NCBI GenBank assembly: GCA_963850995.1 | Contig: CAWKNQ010000013.1 | Coordinates: 496,001 to 560,000 of the forward strand | Reading direction: 5' to 3' | Origin: Gaiellasilicea sp963850995 | GTDB lineage: Bacteria; Actinomycetota; Thermoleophilia; Gaiellales; Gaiellaceae | Length of the DNA: 64,000 nt | Shown here: in pieces, positions 43,577 through 53,634 of the stretch | Layout: each line of letters starts with the position of its first letter | Numbering within the stretch: the first letter of the stretch is position 1 | Translations under genes and position numbers: made by a program | Notes under the pieces: generated by a model | What the model was told of the DNA's origin: nothing | What the model saw: only the letters and a program-made list of their open reading frames with translations | The model's database searches: none

Positions 43577-44002
43577 TTACGGAGCGGCGAAGCGCCAGCG
43601 GATCTGCTGCGTCCCCTCGATCCCCAGCCGCTGCGCCAGCGACTCCGTCAGCTCGAACTGACGGCCTGGGCGCTTCATGCGCTGGTCGATCACCTCGGTC
43701 AGCACGTCCGTGCCCTGGAACGAGATGAAGACCTTCGCACCGCACGGGAGCACCGGATGGCTGACGCCGAGCGAGCGGACGGTAAGGATTCGCCGGCACG
43801 TCGTCCGCTCGGCGTCTCGCGACGCTCCGCGCGATCCGGCAAGCGCCGTGTACCACCCCGTCTCCGGGACTGTGACGGGCTGGGCCTCGCCGGCCCGCTC
43901 CGCGTCGTCGCTCTCGCGCGCGGCGAGCGCGACAGCACCGAGGCCCGCAAGGAGGGCGACGGCCGCGAGCACGATCGTCCGCTGCAGCGTCGAGAGGTTC
44001 AT
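43577..44002 (-). CDS. secreted or anchored RlpA-like double-psi beta-barrel protein
   Basis: ATG 44002 overlaps the aspS stop. The 141-aa protein has one hydrophobic N-terminal segment (TIVLAAVALLAGLGAVALA), a polar linker and a C-terminal domain with TGWYTALAG, LPCGAKVFISF, TEVIDQRMKRPGRQFELTESLAQRLGI. That is the layout of 3D/RlpA barrels (GxYxA, LPxGxxV, DRGP/ID-like, D-L/T-S xxAxxLGI). Two Cys may form a disulfide. Peptidoglycan binding or cleavage is plausible but the RlpA catalytic Asp/His pair is not clear. Confidence 0.7.
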   Translation of the reverse strand: MNLSTLQRTIVLAAVALLAGLGAVALAARESDDAERAGEAQPVTVPETGWYTALAGSRGASRDAERTTCRRILTVRSLGVSHPVLPCGAKVFISFQGTDVLTEVIDQRMKRPGRQFELTESLAQRLGIEGTQQIRWRFAAP

Positions 44003-45741
44003 GCGCCCGGCGGCTCGAGCAGCCCGATCCCGAGCTCGTCGAGCTGCTCCTTGGTGACGCCGGAAGGCGCCCCGCTCATCGGGTCGACGCCCGCCTGGTT
44101 CTTCGGGAAGGCGATCACGTCGCGCAGGTTCGGCTCGCCCGCAAGCACCATCGTCATCCGGTCGATGCCGAGCGCGATCCCGCCCATGGGCGGCGCCCCC
44201 ATCGCGAGTGCGTCGAGCAGGAAGCCGAACTTGGAGCGCTGCTCCGCCTCGCCGAGGCCGAGCAGGTCGAACACCTCCGCCTGGACCTCCGGCTCGTGGA
44301 TCCTGAACGAACCTCCGCCGAGCTCGTTCCCGTTCACGATCAGGTCGTATGTATGCGCAAGCGCGTGCTCGGGGTCCTCGTGGAACCGCCCCTCCCACTC
44401 CTTCGTCGGGCGCGTGAACGGGTGGTGCACGGCCGTCCAGCGGCCCTCCTCCTCGTCACGCTCGAACATCGGGAAGTCGAAGACCCAGAGGAACGTGAAG
44501 GCGGCCTCGTCGATCAGGCCGAGCTCGCTCCCGAGCTGGGAGCGCAGCGCGCCGAGCACGCGGGAGGTCGTCTCCCACGTGTCGGCGGCGAAGAGGACGG
44601 TCGTGGCCGGGTCGCCGCGGAAGACGGCCAACTCCTCCTCGGAGAGGAACTTCGCGATCGGCGAGCGCACCTCGCCCTCCTCGTCGTAGACGAGGTACGC
44701 GAGCCCCTTCGCCCCCCACTCCTTCGCGACCTCCTCGAGCCGGGCGAGATCACTGCGCGAGAGCTCCTGCGGCACGCGCAGGAAGCGAACCGCCTCCGCG
44801 CCCGCGAAGACGCCGAACTCGGAGCCGCGCGTGACCTCGGTCGCGTCCTCTAGCTCGAGCCCGAAGCGCGTGTCCGGCTTGTCGGTGCCGAAGCGGCGAT
44901 CGGCCTCCGCGAAGGTCATGCGGGGAAACGGCGTCTCGATCTCGATCCCGAGGCACTCCTGCCAGATCCGCGCGTACATCCGCTCCATCACGTCGAGGAG
45001 AAGCTCCTGGTCGGGGAAGCTCATCTCCACGTCGAGCTGGGTGATCTCCTGCACGCGATCGGCGCGAAGGTCCTCGTCCCGGAAGCAGATCGCGATCTGG
45101 TAGTAGCGGTCGAAGCCGGCGACCATCGTCAGCTGCTTCAGGATCTGCGGGCTCTGGGGGAGCGCGTAGAAGCGGCCGCGCTGGAGCCGCGCCGGGACGA
45201 CGAAGTCGCGGGCGCCCTCGGGCGTCGGCTTGAAGAGGATCGGCGTCTGGATGTCGAGGAAGCCGGCTGCCTCCATCTCGCGGCGGATGATCCCGACCAT
45301 CTGCGCGCGCAGGGTGATGTTCCGCTGCAGCTTCTCGCGGCGCAGGTCGAGCCAGCGGTAGCGGAGGCGCAGCGTCTCGTCGACGTTCTCCTCGTCGAGC
45401 TGGAACGGCAGCGGGGTCGAGCGGCTGACGATCTCCAGCGTCTCCACCTGGAGCTCCACCTCGCCCGTCGGCATGTTCGGGTTGACGGTCTCGGGGCTGC
45501 GGGCGACGAGCGTCCCCTCGGCCCGGAGCACGAACTCGTTCCTGAGCTGGGGTGCGAGGTCCGCCGCCTCAGGCGCGAGCTCTGGGTTGATCACGAGCTG
45601 CGTGATCCCGCTCCGGTCCCGTAGGTCGACGAAGACGAGCCCGCCGTGGTCGCGGCGGCGCGCGACCCAGCCCGCCAGGGTCAGCTTCTCGCCGGCGAGC
45701 TCCTTGCGGGGCTCGCCGCACATGTGCGTGCGCCAGCTCAC
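43999..45741 (-). CDS. aspS: aspartyl-tRNA synthetase (bacterial type)
   Basis: From GTG 45741 it is 580 aa: N-terminal OB fold with AGWVARRRDHGGLVFVDLRD, motif 1/2 region FLDIQTPILFKPTPEGARDF and ICFRDEDLRADRVQEITQLD, the bacterial GAD insertion, and motif 3 GIALGIDRMTMVLAGEPNLRDVIAFPK. The GAD domain means it is the bacterial form, which may be non-discriminating (also charging tRNA-Asn); no gatCAB is in the window to test this. The start overlaps the hisS stop as GTGA. Confidence 0.94.
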   Translation of the reverse strand: MSWRTHMCGEPRKELAGEKLTLAGWVARRRDHGGLVFVDLRDRSGITQLVINPELAPEAADLAPQLRNEFVLRAEGTLVARSPETVNPNMPTGEVELQVETLEIVSRSTPLPFQLDEENVDETLRLRYRWLDLRREKLQRNITLRAQMVGIIRREMEAAGFLDIQTPILFKPTPEGARDFVVPARLQRGRFYALPQSPQILKQLTMVAGFDRYYQIAICFRDEDLRADRVQEITQLDVEMSFPDQELLLDVMERMYARIWQECLGIEIETPFPRMTFAEADRRFGTDKPDTRFGLELEDATEVTRGSEFGVFAGAEAVRFLRVPQELSRSDLARLEEVAKEWGAKGLAYLVYDEEGEVRSPIAKFLSEEELAVFRGDPATTVLFAADTWETTSRVLGALRSQLGSELGLIDEAAFTFLWVFDFPMFERDEEEGRWTAVHHPFTRPTKEWEGRFHEDPEHALAHTYDLIVNGNELGGGSFRIHEPEVQAEVFDLLGLGEAEQRSKFGFLLDALAMGAPPMGGIALGIDRMTMVLAGEPNLRDVIAFPKNQAGVDPMSGAPSGVTKEQLDELGIGLLEPPGA

Positions 45742-46988
45742 TGCGACAGTCTGCCGGGAAGGTCGGCGTGCCCGATGGGCTCGTCCTGCTCGCCGGCGCG
45801 GCGGACGAGCGCGTCGTCCGCACGGATCACGACCGTCGTGTGCGCGCCCGAGCGGCCGGCCTGCGTCAACTGGCCCTTGAGCGAGCGCCCCGCGTAGTCG
45901 GTGTCGGCGGCGATGCCGCGCTCGCGCAGATTGGCCAGGAGCGGCGCCACGAGCTCGCGGGGGCCGCCTGGATCGACGGCGACGAAGACGTCGACGGCCG
46001 GCGACTCGGCGCTCACCGCACCCTCGCCCTCCTCCTCGAGCGCGATCAGGAGCCGCTCGACGCCTGCGCCGAAGCCCACTCCGGGCGTCGGCGGGCCGCC
46101 GATCTCCTCGATCAGGTAGTCGTAGCGGCCGCCGCCGGAGATGGTCGAGTTCTCGTTCGCCATCGGCCCGACGAACTCCCAGGTGGTACGCGAGTAGTAG
46201 TCGAGCCCGCGGACGAGCGTCGGGACGAGCTCGTAGCGGACGCCGGTCGCGTCGAGGTCGGCGCGGACGGCGCCGAAGTGCTCGATGCAGGCCTGACAGA
46301 GGGAGGCCCCGATCGTCGGCGCCTGCTCGAGCAGCGCTCGCACGGCCGGCGGCTTCGCGGCCAGGTTGTCGAGCGCGCGCAGCGGGCTCGTACCCGCCTT
46401 CTCGCGTGTCGCCTCGTCGAGCTCCGCATCGTGCTCGGCCAGCCAGCCCCGAAGCGTCTCGACGTACGCCGGCCGGCACTCGCGACAGCCGATCGAGTTC
46501 AGCTCGAGCCGGTACTTCGTGATCCCGAGCCGGCGGAGCAGCGTGTCGTAGAGCTGCACGATCTCGGCGTCGATCGCAGGATCATCGGAGCCGAGCGCCT
46601 CGACCGAGAGCTGCCAGTGCTCGCGGTGGCGTCCGCGCCCGGGGGCGCCGTAGCGGTACATCGAGGCGATCGTGTAGAGCTTTTGCGGCTGCGCCTCGCG
46701 GTGGAGGCCATGCTCGACATAGGCGCGGCAAATCGGCGCAGTCGCCTCCGGCCGCAGGGTCAGCGAACGGTCGGAGCGGTCGGCGAAGGTGTACATCTCC
46801 TTCTGGACGACGTCCGAGCCGGCACCCGACGTGCGCGCAAACAGCTCCGTGTCCTCGAACACCGGCGTCTGGATCGGCCGGTAGCCGTAGAGCGCGCAGA
46901 GCCGCTCCATCTCCCCTGTCACGCGCCGCCAAAGCGGCTGCTCGGAGGGAAGGATGTCGTGGGTGCCGCGCGGCCGCTCGACTCTCAC
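45738..46988 (-). CDS. hisS: histidyl-tRNA synthetase
   Basis: From GTG 46988 it is 416 aa: RPRGTHDILPSEQPLWRR at the N-terminus, TPVFEDTELFARTSG (motif 1), LRPEATAPICRAYVEH (motif 2 area), the His-A motif LVRGLDYYSRTTWEF, and GVGFGAGVERLLIALEEE (motif 3), with a C-terminal anticodon-binding Rossmann-like domain. It is transcribed ahead of aspS and preceded by a 154-nt structured leader. Confidence 0.95.
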   Translation of the reverse strand: MRVERPRGTHDILPSEQPLWRRVTGEMERLCALYGYRPIQTPVFEDTELFARTSGAGSDVVQKEMYTFADRSDRSLTLRPEATAPICRAYVEHGLHREAQPQKLYTIASMYRYGAPGRGRHREHWQLSVEALGSDDPAIDAEIVQLYDTLLRRLGITKYRLELNSIGCRECRPAYVETLRGWLAEHDAELDEATREKAGTSPLRALDNLAAKPPAVRALLEQAPTIGASLCQACIEHFGAVRADLDATGVRYELVPTLVRGLDYYSRTTWEFVGPMANENSTISGGGRYDYLIEEIGGPPTPGVGFGAGVERLLIALEEEGEGAVSAESPAVDVFVAVDPGGPRELVAPLLANLRERGIAADTDYAGRSLKGQLTQAGRSGAHTTVVIRADDALVRRAGEQDEPIGHADLPGRLSQ

Positions 46989-47142
46989 GCGCGCCCCCGG
47001 CCGCGCGCGGCTCCCGCCGGGCGAAGCCCGGCTCCGCCGCGCGCTCGCACCGCTCGCAGCACCCGGCTCTTCGAGTCCGTACCTCCGTACTGTCCTCTTC
47101 GGCCGTGCACTGCGAGCGGCGCGCCGGGAGCACGCGTGACGC
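46989..47142 (-). promoter_or_regulatory. structured hisS leader with large stems
   Basis: This gap before hisS has two strong structures in the leader orientation. Arms 47110-47119 and 47050-47059 pair perfectly over 10 bp (CCGCTCGCAG/CTGCGAGCGG), enclosing a GTAC-GGAG-GTAC mini-hairpin. Next, just before the start codon, GCCGGGC-GAA-GCCCGGC (47016-47032) extends through a small internal loop into a further 9-bp GC stem. An attenuator or RBS-masking switch is plausible; I do not see the conserved T-box antiterminator bulge. Confidence 0.4.
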
Positions 47143-47778
47143 TCATGCGCGCAGCTCGGCGAGGAACGGGTTGCCGGCGACCTCGACGCCGAGCGTCGTC
47201 GCGGGGCCGTGTCCCGAGTAGACGGTCGTCTCGGGCGGGTAGGCGTCGGTGAGCCCGCGGATCGACTCGAGCAGCGTGTCCCAGTCCCCGAACGGCAGGT
47301 CGGTGCGCCCGACCGAGCCGGCAAAGAGCACGTCGCCGGAGAAGAGGCACTCGTCTGCGTAGTACGAGACGTGTCCCGGCGAGTGGCCAGGGACGTGGCG
47401 CACCTGGAACGAGATTCCGGCCGCCTCGACCGTCTCGCCGCCCGCGAGCAACGTCGCCTCGCCCGCAAACGGCCTGATCGGGATGCCCTGGTAGAAGTCG
47501 CCCGGCCGACGGAACACGTCGAGCTCGAGCTCGGGGAGCCAGACGGGCGCGCCTGTTCCCTCGGCGAGCTCGGCGAGCGCGCCGAAGTGGTCGTAGTGGC
47601 TGTGCGTCAGCAGGATCGCGGCGCAGCTCGCCCCTGCGCGCGCGAGGGTGAGCCGGACCTCGGCCACGTCCGCACCCGGATCGATCACGACGGCCTCGCG
47701 CGCCGACCGGTCGAGCCGGACGAGGTAGCAGTTCGTCCCGATCTGCCCCAGAGAGAGGGTGTCAACCGCGAGCGCCAT
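47143..47778 (-). CDS. metallo-beta-lactamase fold hydrolase (glyoxalase II-like)
   Basis: A 211-aa single-domain protein: NCYLVRLDRSAREAVVIDPG, metal motif LLTHSHYDHFGAL (HxHxDH), VRHVPGHSPGHVSYY (His), LFSGDVLFAGSVGRTDLP (bridging Asp) and TTVYSGHGPATTLG (last His). In actinobacteria such YcbL/glyoxalase II-like genes are usual neighbours of hisS. The substrate is unknown, perhaps a thioester or persulfide. Confidence 0.88.
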   Translation of the reverse strand: MALAVDTLSLGQIGTNCYLVRLDRSAREAVVIDPGADVAEVRLTLARAGASCAAILLTHSHYDHFGALAELAEGTGAPVWLPELELDVFRRPGDFYQGIPIRPFAGEATLLAGGETVEAAGISFQVRHVPGHSPGHVSYYADECLFSGDVLFAGSVGRTDLPFGDWDTLLESIRGLTDAYPPETTVYSGHGPATTLGVEVAGNPFLAELRA

Positions 47779-47804
47779 CGGCGGATGAGTCTATCCTTGG
47801 CCCT

Positions 47805-48146
47805 GTGCAGACCTGGAACCTGATGGAGGTCGCTGCACCGGCCGGCACCAGAGATCCGCTCGTTGTCCATTCGGGCAACGAGGCGCGCGCCGTCCTGATC
47901 GTGCTCAACCCAGGTCAGGTGATGGGCGACCACCAGGTGAAGGAGAACGCCTGGGTGACGGTGCTCGAGGGCCAGGTGCGCATCGCGGCCGGCGACGAGT
48001 CGGTCGAGGCGACGCCGGGAATGCTCTTCCGCTTCGACCCGGACGAGCGCCACTCGCTCGGGAGTGACGAGGGCGCGCGCGTCCTGCTCCTGCTCGCCCC
48101 GTGGCCGGGCGACGGCCACTATCGCGGCAGCACGCCGCGCGAATAG
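47805..48146 (+). CDS. small cupin-domain protein
   Basis: A 113-aa single cupin: LNPGQVMGDHQVKENAWVTVLEGQVRIAAGD is motif 1, with His and Glu/Lys positions typical of the fold, and PGMLFRFDPDERHSLGSDEGARVLLLLAPW is motif 2 with the late His. The GTG start lies 27 nt from the divergent hydrolase gene. Metal-binding or sensing is likely; no specific role can be given. Confidence 0.8.
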   Translation: MQTWNLMEVAAPAGTRDPLVVHSGNEARAVLIVLNPGQVMGDHQVKENAWVTVLEGQVRIAAGDESVEATPGMLFRFDPDERHSLGSDEGARVLLLLAPWPGDGHYRGSTPRE

Positions 48147-48150
48147 CGTC

Positions 48151-48316
48151 TAGGAGGGTCTGGCGGAACGTCGCTCGTCGCCGGGGTGCGATGCTCGTTT
48201 CGAGGCAAGGACGCAGGGAGCGCCGATAGCCGAAGCTATCGGTGCGACTGAGGACGCAGCATCGGGACGAGCAGCGCGGCCCGGCGGCTCAGCCGATGTT
48301 TCGCCAGACCCTCCTA
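48151..48316. repeat. 166-nt nested palindromic element between convergent genes
   Basis: Three nested stems: outer TAGGAGGGTCTGGCG (48151-48165) with 48302-48316, perfect over 15 bp; middle TGCTCGTTTCGA (48192-48203) with 48262-48273, 10 Watson-Crick plus 2 G-T; inner CCGATAGC-CGAA-GCTATCGG (48223-48242). The stop codon TAG of the minus-strand gene (48314-48316) is the end of the outer arm. The complexity exceeds a plain terminator; a mobile palindromic repeat or structured RNA is possible. Confidence 0.55.
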
Positions 48317-48730
48317 ACGCTTCTTGGGCGCGCCGGCCTGCTTCGCGAGCCGGCGCTGGTGCGAGCGCCAGACCATCGTGTCCATGAAGTAGCTGAACGG
48401 CAGGAAGAAGGCCATCAACACCGCGGTCTGCCCTACCTTGCCCGCAGTCGAGACCTGGTCCCCTGCGAGCAGATAGACGGTCAGGAACATCAGCGGGAAG
48501 AAGAGGAGTCCGCGGCGGAGAGTGCGCCGCCACGAGGGCGGGTCGATCGTGCGGCCGGCGCGCTTCGCCGGCTGCGCCTTCGACGCCTTCGCCTTGCTCG
48601 CGGGCTGGTCGGTGACAAGCTCCTCGGCCTCGTTTGGGTCGAGCACGCGGCCCTCGTCGTCGACGTAGACCTCCTCGTACTCGTGCCGCTTCAGCTTCTC
48701 CCGGCGGCGCTGCTGCTTCTTCGTTGCCAT
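48314..48730 (-). CDS. two-span membrane protein with charged N-terminal tail, unknown
   Basis: The 138-aa protein starts with a highly basic stretch (ATKKQQRRREKLKRHEYEEVY), continues with an acidic and Ala/Lys linker (SKAKASKAQPAKRAGR), and ends with two hydrophobic spans (LLFFPLMFLTVYLLAG and TAVLMAFFLPFSYFMDTMV) and a short basic tail. Both ends are probably cytoplasmic. It follows hutI by 4 nt in the same direction, but nothing ties it to histidine use. I recognise no named family. Confidence 0.65.
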   Translation of the reverse strand: MATKKQQRRREKLKRHEYEEVYVDDEGRVLDPNEAEELVTDQPASKAKASKAQPAKRAGRTIDPPSWRRTLRRGLLFFPLMFLTVYLLAGDQVSTAGKVGQTAVLMAFFLPFSYFMDTMVWRSHQRRLAKQAGAPKKR

Positions 48731-48734
48731 GCGC

Positions 48735-49961
48735 TCAGTATGCCGAGCGGCTCCACGCGACCGCTCCGTTCTTGACGACGCCGGCGACGAGGTCTCCGCC
48801 GAGGTGGTACGCGAGGTGGCGCCAGTCGGGCGCGTCGAGCAGCGTCAGGTCGGCCGCGTAGCCCGGTGCGATCCTGCCCAGCCGGTCGGCGCGTCCGAGC
48901 ACGTGCGCCGCATTGACCGTGCAGGCTCCCAGCGCTTCGGGCGGGCTCAGCCGCAGCTGCGTCGCGGCCAGCGAGCAGACGAGCGGAAGGCTCTCGCAAA
49001 AGGCGCTTCCGGGGTTGAAATCGGTCGCGAGGGCGACGACGGCGCCCGCATCGACGAGCGCACGGCCGGCGGGCATCGGCCTGCCGAGGAAGAGCGCGCT
49101 CGCCGGCAGCAGCACGCCCGTCACGTCGCTCGCGGCAAGCGCGGCGATCCCGTCCGGTCCAGTCGCCTCGAGGTGGTCGACCGAGCGTGCGCCGAGCTCG
49201 ATTGCGAGCGGGATCGCACCCGCTTCCGTGAACTGGTCGCCGTGGAGGCGGAGCGCGAGCCCGTGGTCGGCGCACGCCCGGAGGTAGCGGCGCGCCTGGA
49301 TCGCGTCGAAGGCGCCCCGCTCGAGGAACACGTCGGCCGCCTCGGCGAGCTCCGCCGCCGCTGGCAGGACCTCGGCCAGGGCGTAGTCGAGATACGCGTC
49401 GGCGTCCTCGAACTCGGGCGGCGTGGCGTGCGCGCCGAGCCACGTCGGGACCCCGCCTGCAGCGCGGACGGCCTCGAGCGACGCCAGCTCGGTGTCGCGG
49501 TCGAGGCCGTAGCCGGACTTCCCCTCGAACGTCGTCGTACCGGCGCGCAGCATCCAGTCGCGGTGCCGCTCGACGGCGACGGCGAGGCCGTCCTTCCCGG
49601 CAGCGCGCGTCGCCCGCACGGTCGACAGGATGCCGCCGCCCGCCGCGTGCAGCTCCTCGTAGCTCGCGCCGGCCGCGCGGAGCGAGAACTCGTCGACGCG
49701 GTCGCCGCCGAACGCCGGGTGGGTATGGCAGTCGACGAGCCCTGGGATCGCGGAGAGCCCGCGCCCGTCGAGCTCCTCTACCTCGCCGGAAAGCGGCGCC
49801 AGCTCCGCCATCGCACCGACCGCGGCGATCTCGCCGCGGTCGCACAGGACGTACCCGCGCTCGGTCACGTCGACCTTGCTGAGCGCAGGTCCGCGCAGCG
49901 GCGCGTCCCGCCCCGCCGGCGAGACGACCTGCGCGAGGTCGCGAATCAGCAGCCGCGACAC
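48735..49961 (-). CDS. hutI: imidazolonepropionase
   Basis: Third step of histidine degradation, opening the imidazolone ring to formiminoglutamate. From GTG 49961 it is 408 aa: LSAIPGLVDCHTHPAFGGDRVDEF is the metal HxH, GAGTTTFEGKSGYGLDRDTEL (here AGTTTFEGKSGYGL) the substrate loop, then RLHGDQFTEAGAIPLAIELGARSVDHLEAT and VALATDFNPGSAFCESL with the catalytic Asp. The amidohydrolase C-terminal strand AGYAADLTLLDA is present. It lies 4 nt after hutU. Confidence 0.94.
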   Translation of the reverse strand: MSRLLIRDLAQVVSPAGRDAPLRGPALSKVDVTERGYVLCDRGEIAAVGAMAELAPLSGEVEELDGRGLSAIPGLVDCHTHPAFGGDRVDEFSLRAAGASYEELHAAGGGILSTVRATRAAGKDGLAVAVERHRDWMLRAGTTTFEGKSGYGLDRDTELASLEAVRAAGGVPTWLGAHATPPEFEDADAYLDYALAEVLPAAAELAEAADVFLERGAFDAIQARRYLRACADHGLALRLHGDQFTEAGAIPLAIELGARSVDHLEATGPDGIAALAASDVTGVLLPASALFLGRPMPAGRALVDAGAVVALATDFNPGSAFCESLPLVCSLAATQLRLSPPEALGACTVNAAHVLGRADRLGRIAPGYAADLTLLDAPDWRHLAYHLGGDLVAGVVKNGAVAWSRSAY

Positions 49962-49965
49962 GCGG

Positions 49966-51671
<1,706 letters not shown>

Positions 51672-51675
<4 letters not shown>

Positions 51676-53198
51676 CGCAGCTCCCCGACGGCGGCCTCGG
51701 CGGCGGCGACGATCGACCCGTCCCGGACCGCCACCGCGACGCGCTCGATGTCGTCGGACAGCGAGCGGTCGTCCCGCACCCGTTCCGAGAGCTCGCGCAC
51801 GGCGTCGTGGGTCGCACGCACGCCCGGTCCCGGCTCGAGCGGCGCCAGGAACTCGATCGCCTGCGTGCCGGCGAGCAGCTCGATTGCGAGCGCGCGCTCG
51901 GCGTTCGCGACCACCTGGAGCGCCTTCAGCCCGGCCGCGTTCCCCATCGAGACGTGGTCCTCCTGCCCTGCGCTCGTCGGGATCGAGTCGACGCTCGCCG
52001 GGTGACAGAGCGACTTGTTCTCGGAGACGAGCGACGCGGCCACGTACTGCAGGATCATGAATCCGCTGTTCAGCCCGCCCTCGACGGTGAGAAACGGCGG
52101 CAGCCCGTCGGAGAGCGACGGGTTCACGAGCCGCTCCACGCGGCGCTCGGAGATGCTGGCGAGCTCGGCGACGGCCATCGCGAGCCCGTCGAGCCCGAAC
52201 GCGAGCGGCTGGCCGTGGAAGTTCCCGTTCGAGACGACCAACCCCTCGTCGACGAGCACGAGCGGGTTGTCCGTGGCGGCGTTCAGCTCGATCGCCACCG
52301 TCGCCTCGACGTGGTCGAGCAGGTCGCGGCTCGCCCCGTGCACCTGCGGCGCGCAGCGCAGCGAGTAGGCGTCCTGCACCTTGTCGCACCAGCGATGTGA
52401 CTCGATGATCGCCGAGCCCTCGAGCAGCCGCCGAACGTTCGCCGCCGAGTCGACCTGGCCGCGCAGCGGCCTCGCCTCGTGGATCGCAGGGTGGAAGCTG
52501 GTGCGCGATCCCTGCAGCGACTCGAGCGAGAGCGCGCACGCGAGGTCGGCCGCGCGCGCGAGCCGCCGAGCACGGACGAGCGCGAGCGACGCCATCGCAG
52601 ACATGAACTGCGTGCCGTTGATCAGCGAGAGACCCTCCTTCGCCGCCAGGCGGACCGGCTCGAGGCCCGCAGCGGTGAGCGCGTCGGCGCCGCGCTGCAG
52701 CGTGCCCTCGAACCACGCCTCCCCCTCGCCGACGAGCGGCAGCGCCAGGTGGGCGAGCGGCGCGAGGTCGCCGCTCGCGCCGACGGAGCCTCGTGACGGG
52801 ACGCGCGGCAGGATCCCGCGGTTGAGGCACTCGATCAGGAGCTCGACCGTCTCGATCCGCGCGCCCGAGTAGCCCTTCGCGAGCGCGTTCGCGCGCAGCA
52901 GCATCGCCGCTCGCACGACCTCGTTCGGATACGGCTCGCCGACCCCGCAGGCGTGGCTGCGGAGCAGGCGCAGCTGCAGCTCCTCCACCTGCTCGTCGGG
53001 GATCGACTCGGAGACGAAGCGGCCGAACCCCGTGTTGACGCCGTACGTGTGCTCCGCCGCCTGCTCGACGAGCGCCCGCGCCGCCTCCATCTGTCCACGG
53101 GCCTCGTCGGCGAGCGCGACCGGCGCGCGGTGCACGGCGACCTCCCAGACGTCCTCGATCCGGAGGTCGTTCCCGGTCAGCGCGTGGCTGGCTATCAC
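51672..53198 (-). CDS. hutH: histidine ammonia-lyase
   Basis: First step of histidine degradation, giving urocanate and ammonia. The 508-aa protein contains the Ala-Ser-Gly triad that cyclises to the MIO cofactor in RGSVGASGDLAPLAHLAL, plus YGVNTGFGRF near the N-terminus and FHGQPLAFGLDGL and QEDHVSMGNAAG later. It starts at GTG 53198. With hutU, hutI and the formimidoyltransferase it forms a full histidine-to-glutamate route. Confidence 0.95.
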
Positions 53199-53217
53199 CT
53201 CAGCGAGTCTAGGCCCT

Positions 53218-53574
53218 TCAGTGGTGCATCGGCGCCTCGGTGCCCGTCGTGTGCAGCAGGTTCTCGACGTCGCGGACGCCGTGGATCTTGTGGGCGCGCT
53301 CGACCAGCGTGTCGATCAGGCCCTGCGACGGCAACTCGCCGCGGAGCTGGATGACGCCCTCCTGCGCGTTGACGTCGACTGCACCCTTGACCTCGTGCTC
53401 GCCGCGGAAGAGCTCCGACTCGACCTTGGCCTTCAGCGTCGCGTCGTCGTAGTCCTTCGGCCGCAGGCTCGAGAGCAGGCCGCGGAACCGACCGAGCACG
53501 ACCTGACGTCGTCGGCCGGTGACGATCCACGCCCCCGCGGCCGCAATGAGCGCCATCGGTAGCAGCTTGCGCAT
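53218..53574 (-). CDS. BON domain protein with N-terminal membrane segment
   Basis: ATG 53574 is preceded by a clear GAGAGGAG ribosome site, so a longer upstream frame is not used. The 118-aa protein has one hydrophobic segment (LLPMALIAAAGAWIVTG) and a BON domain: DDATLKAKVESELFRGEHEVKGAVDVNAQEGVIQLRGEL, then LIDTLVERAHKIHGVRDVENLL. BON domains bind lipid or other hydrophobic ligands in the envelope. It lies inside the hut operon, which has no obvious reason. Confidence 0.8.
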   Translation of the reverse strand: MRKLLPMALIAAAGAWIVTGRRRQVVLGRFRGLLSSLRPKDYDDATLKAKVESELFRGEHEVKGAVDVNAQEGVIQLRGELPSQGLIDTLVERAHKIHGVRDVENLLHTTGTEAPMHH

Positions 53575-53634
53575 GTGACTCCTCTCTGTCGTTGACGAGT
53601 TCAACTACCGCGTCTCAGCGGAGCCAAACGTCCG

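Noticed and set aside
46989..47142. T-box riboswitch in the hisS leader
   Set aside because: Stem positions are suggestive but I cannot find the conserved antiterminator bulge (TGG with flanking GGTGGxACCGCG-like sequence), so only a generic structured leader is reported.
51676..52830. N-terminal extension of hutU inside hutH
   Set aside because: The frame stays open upstream, but the residues are Arg/Ala-rich noise; ATG 51675 overlapping the hutH stop is the normal start.
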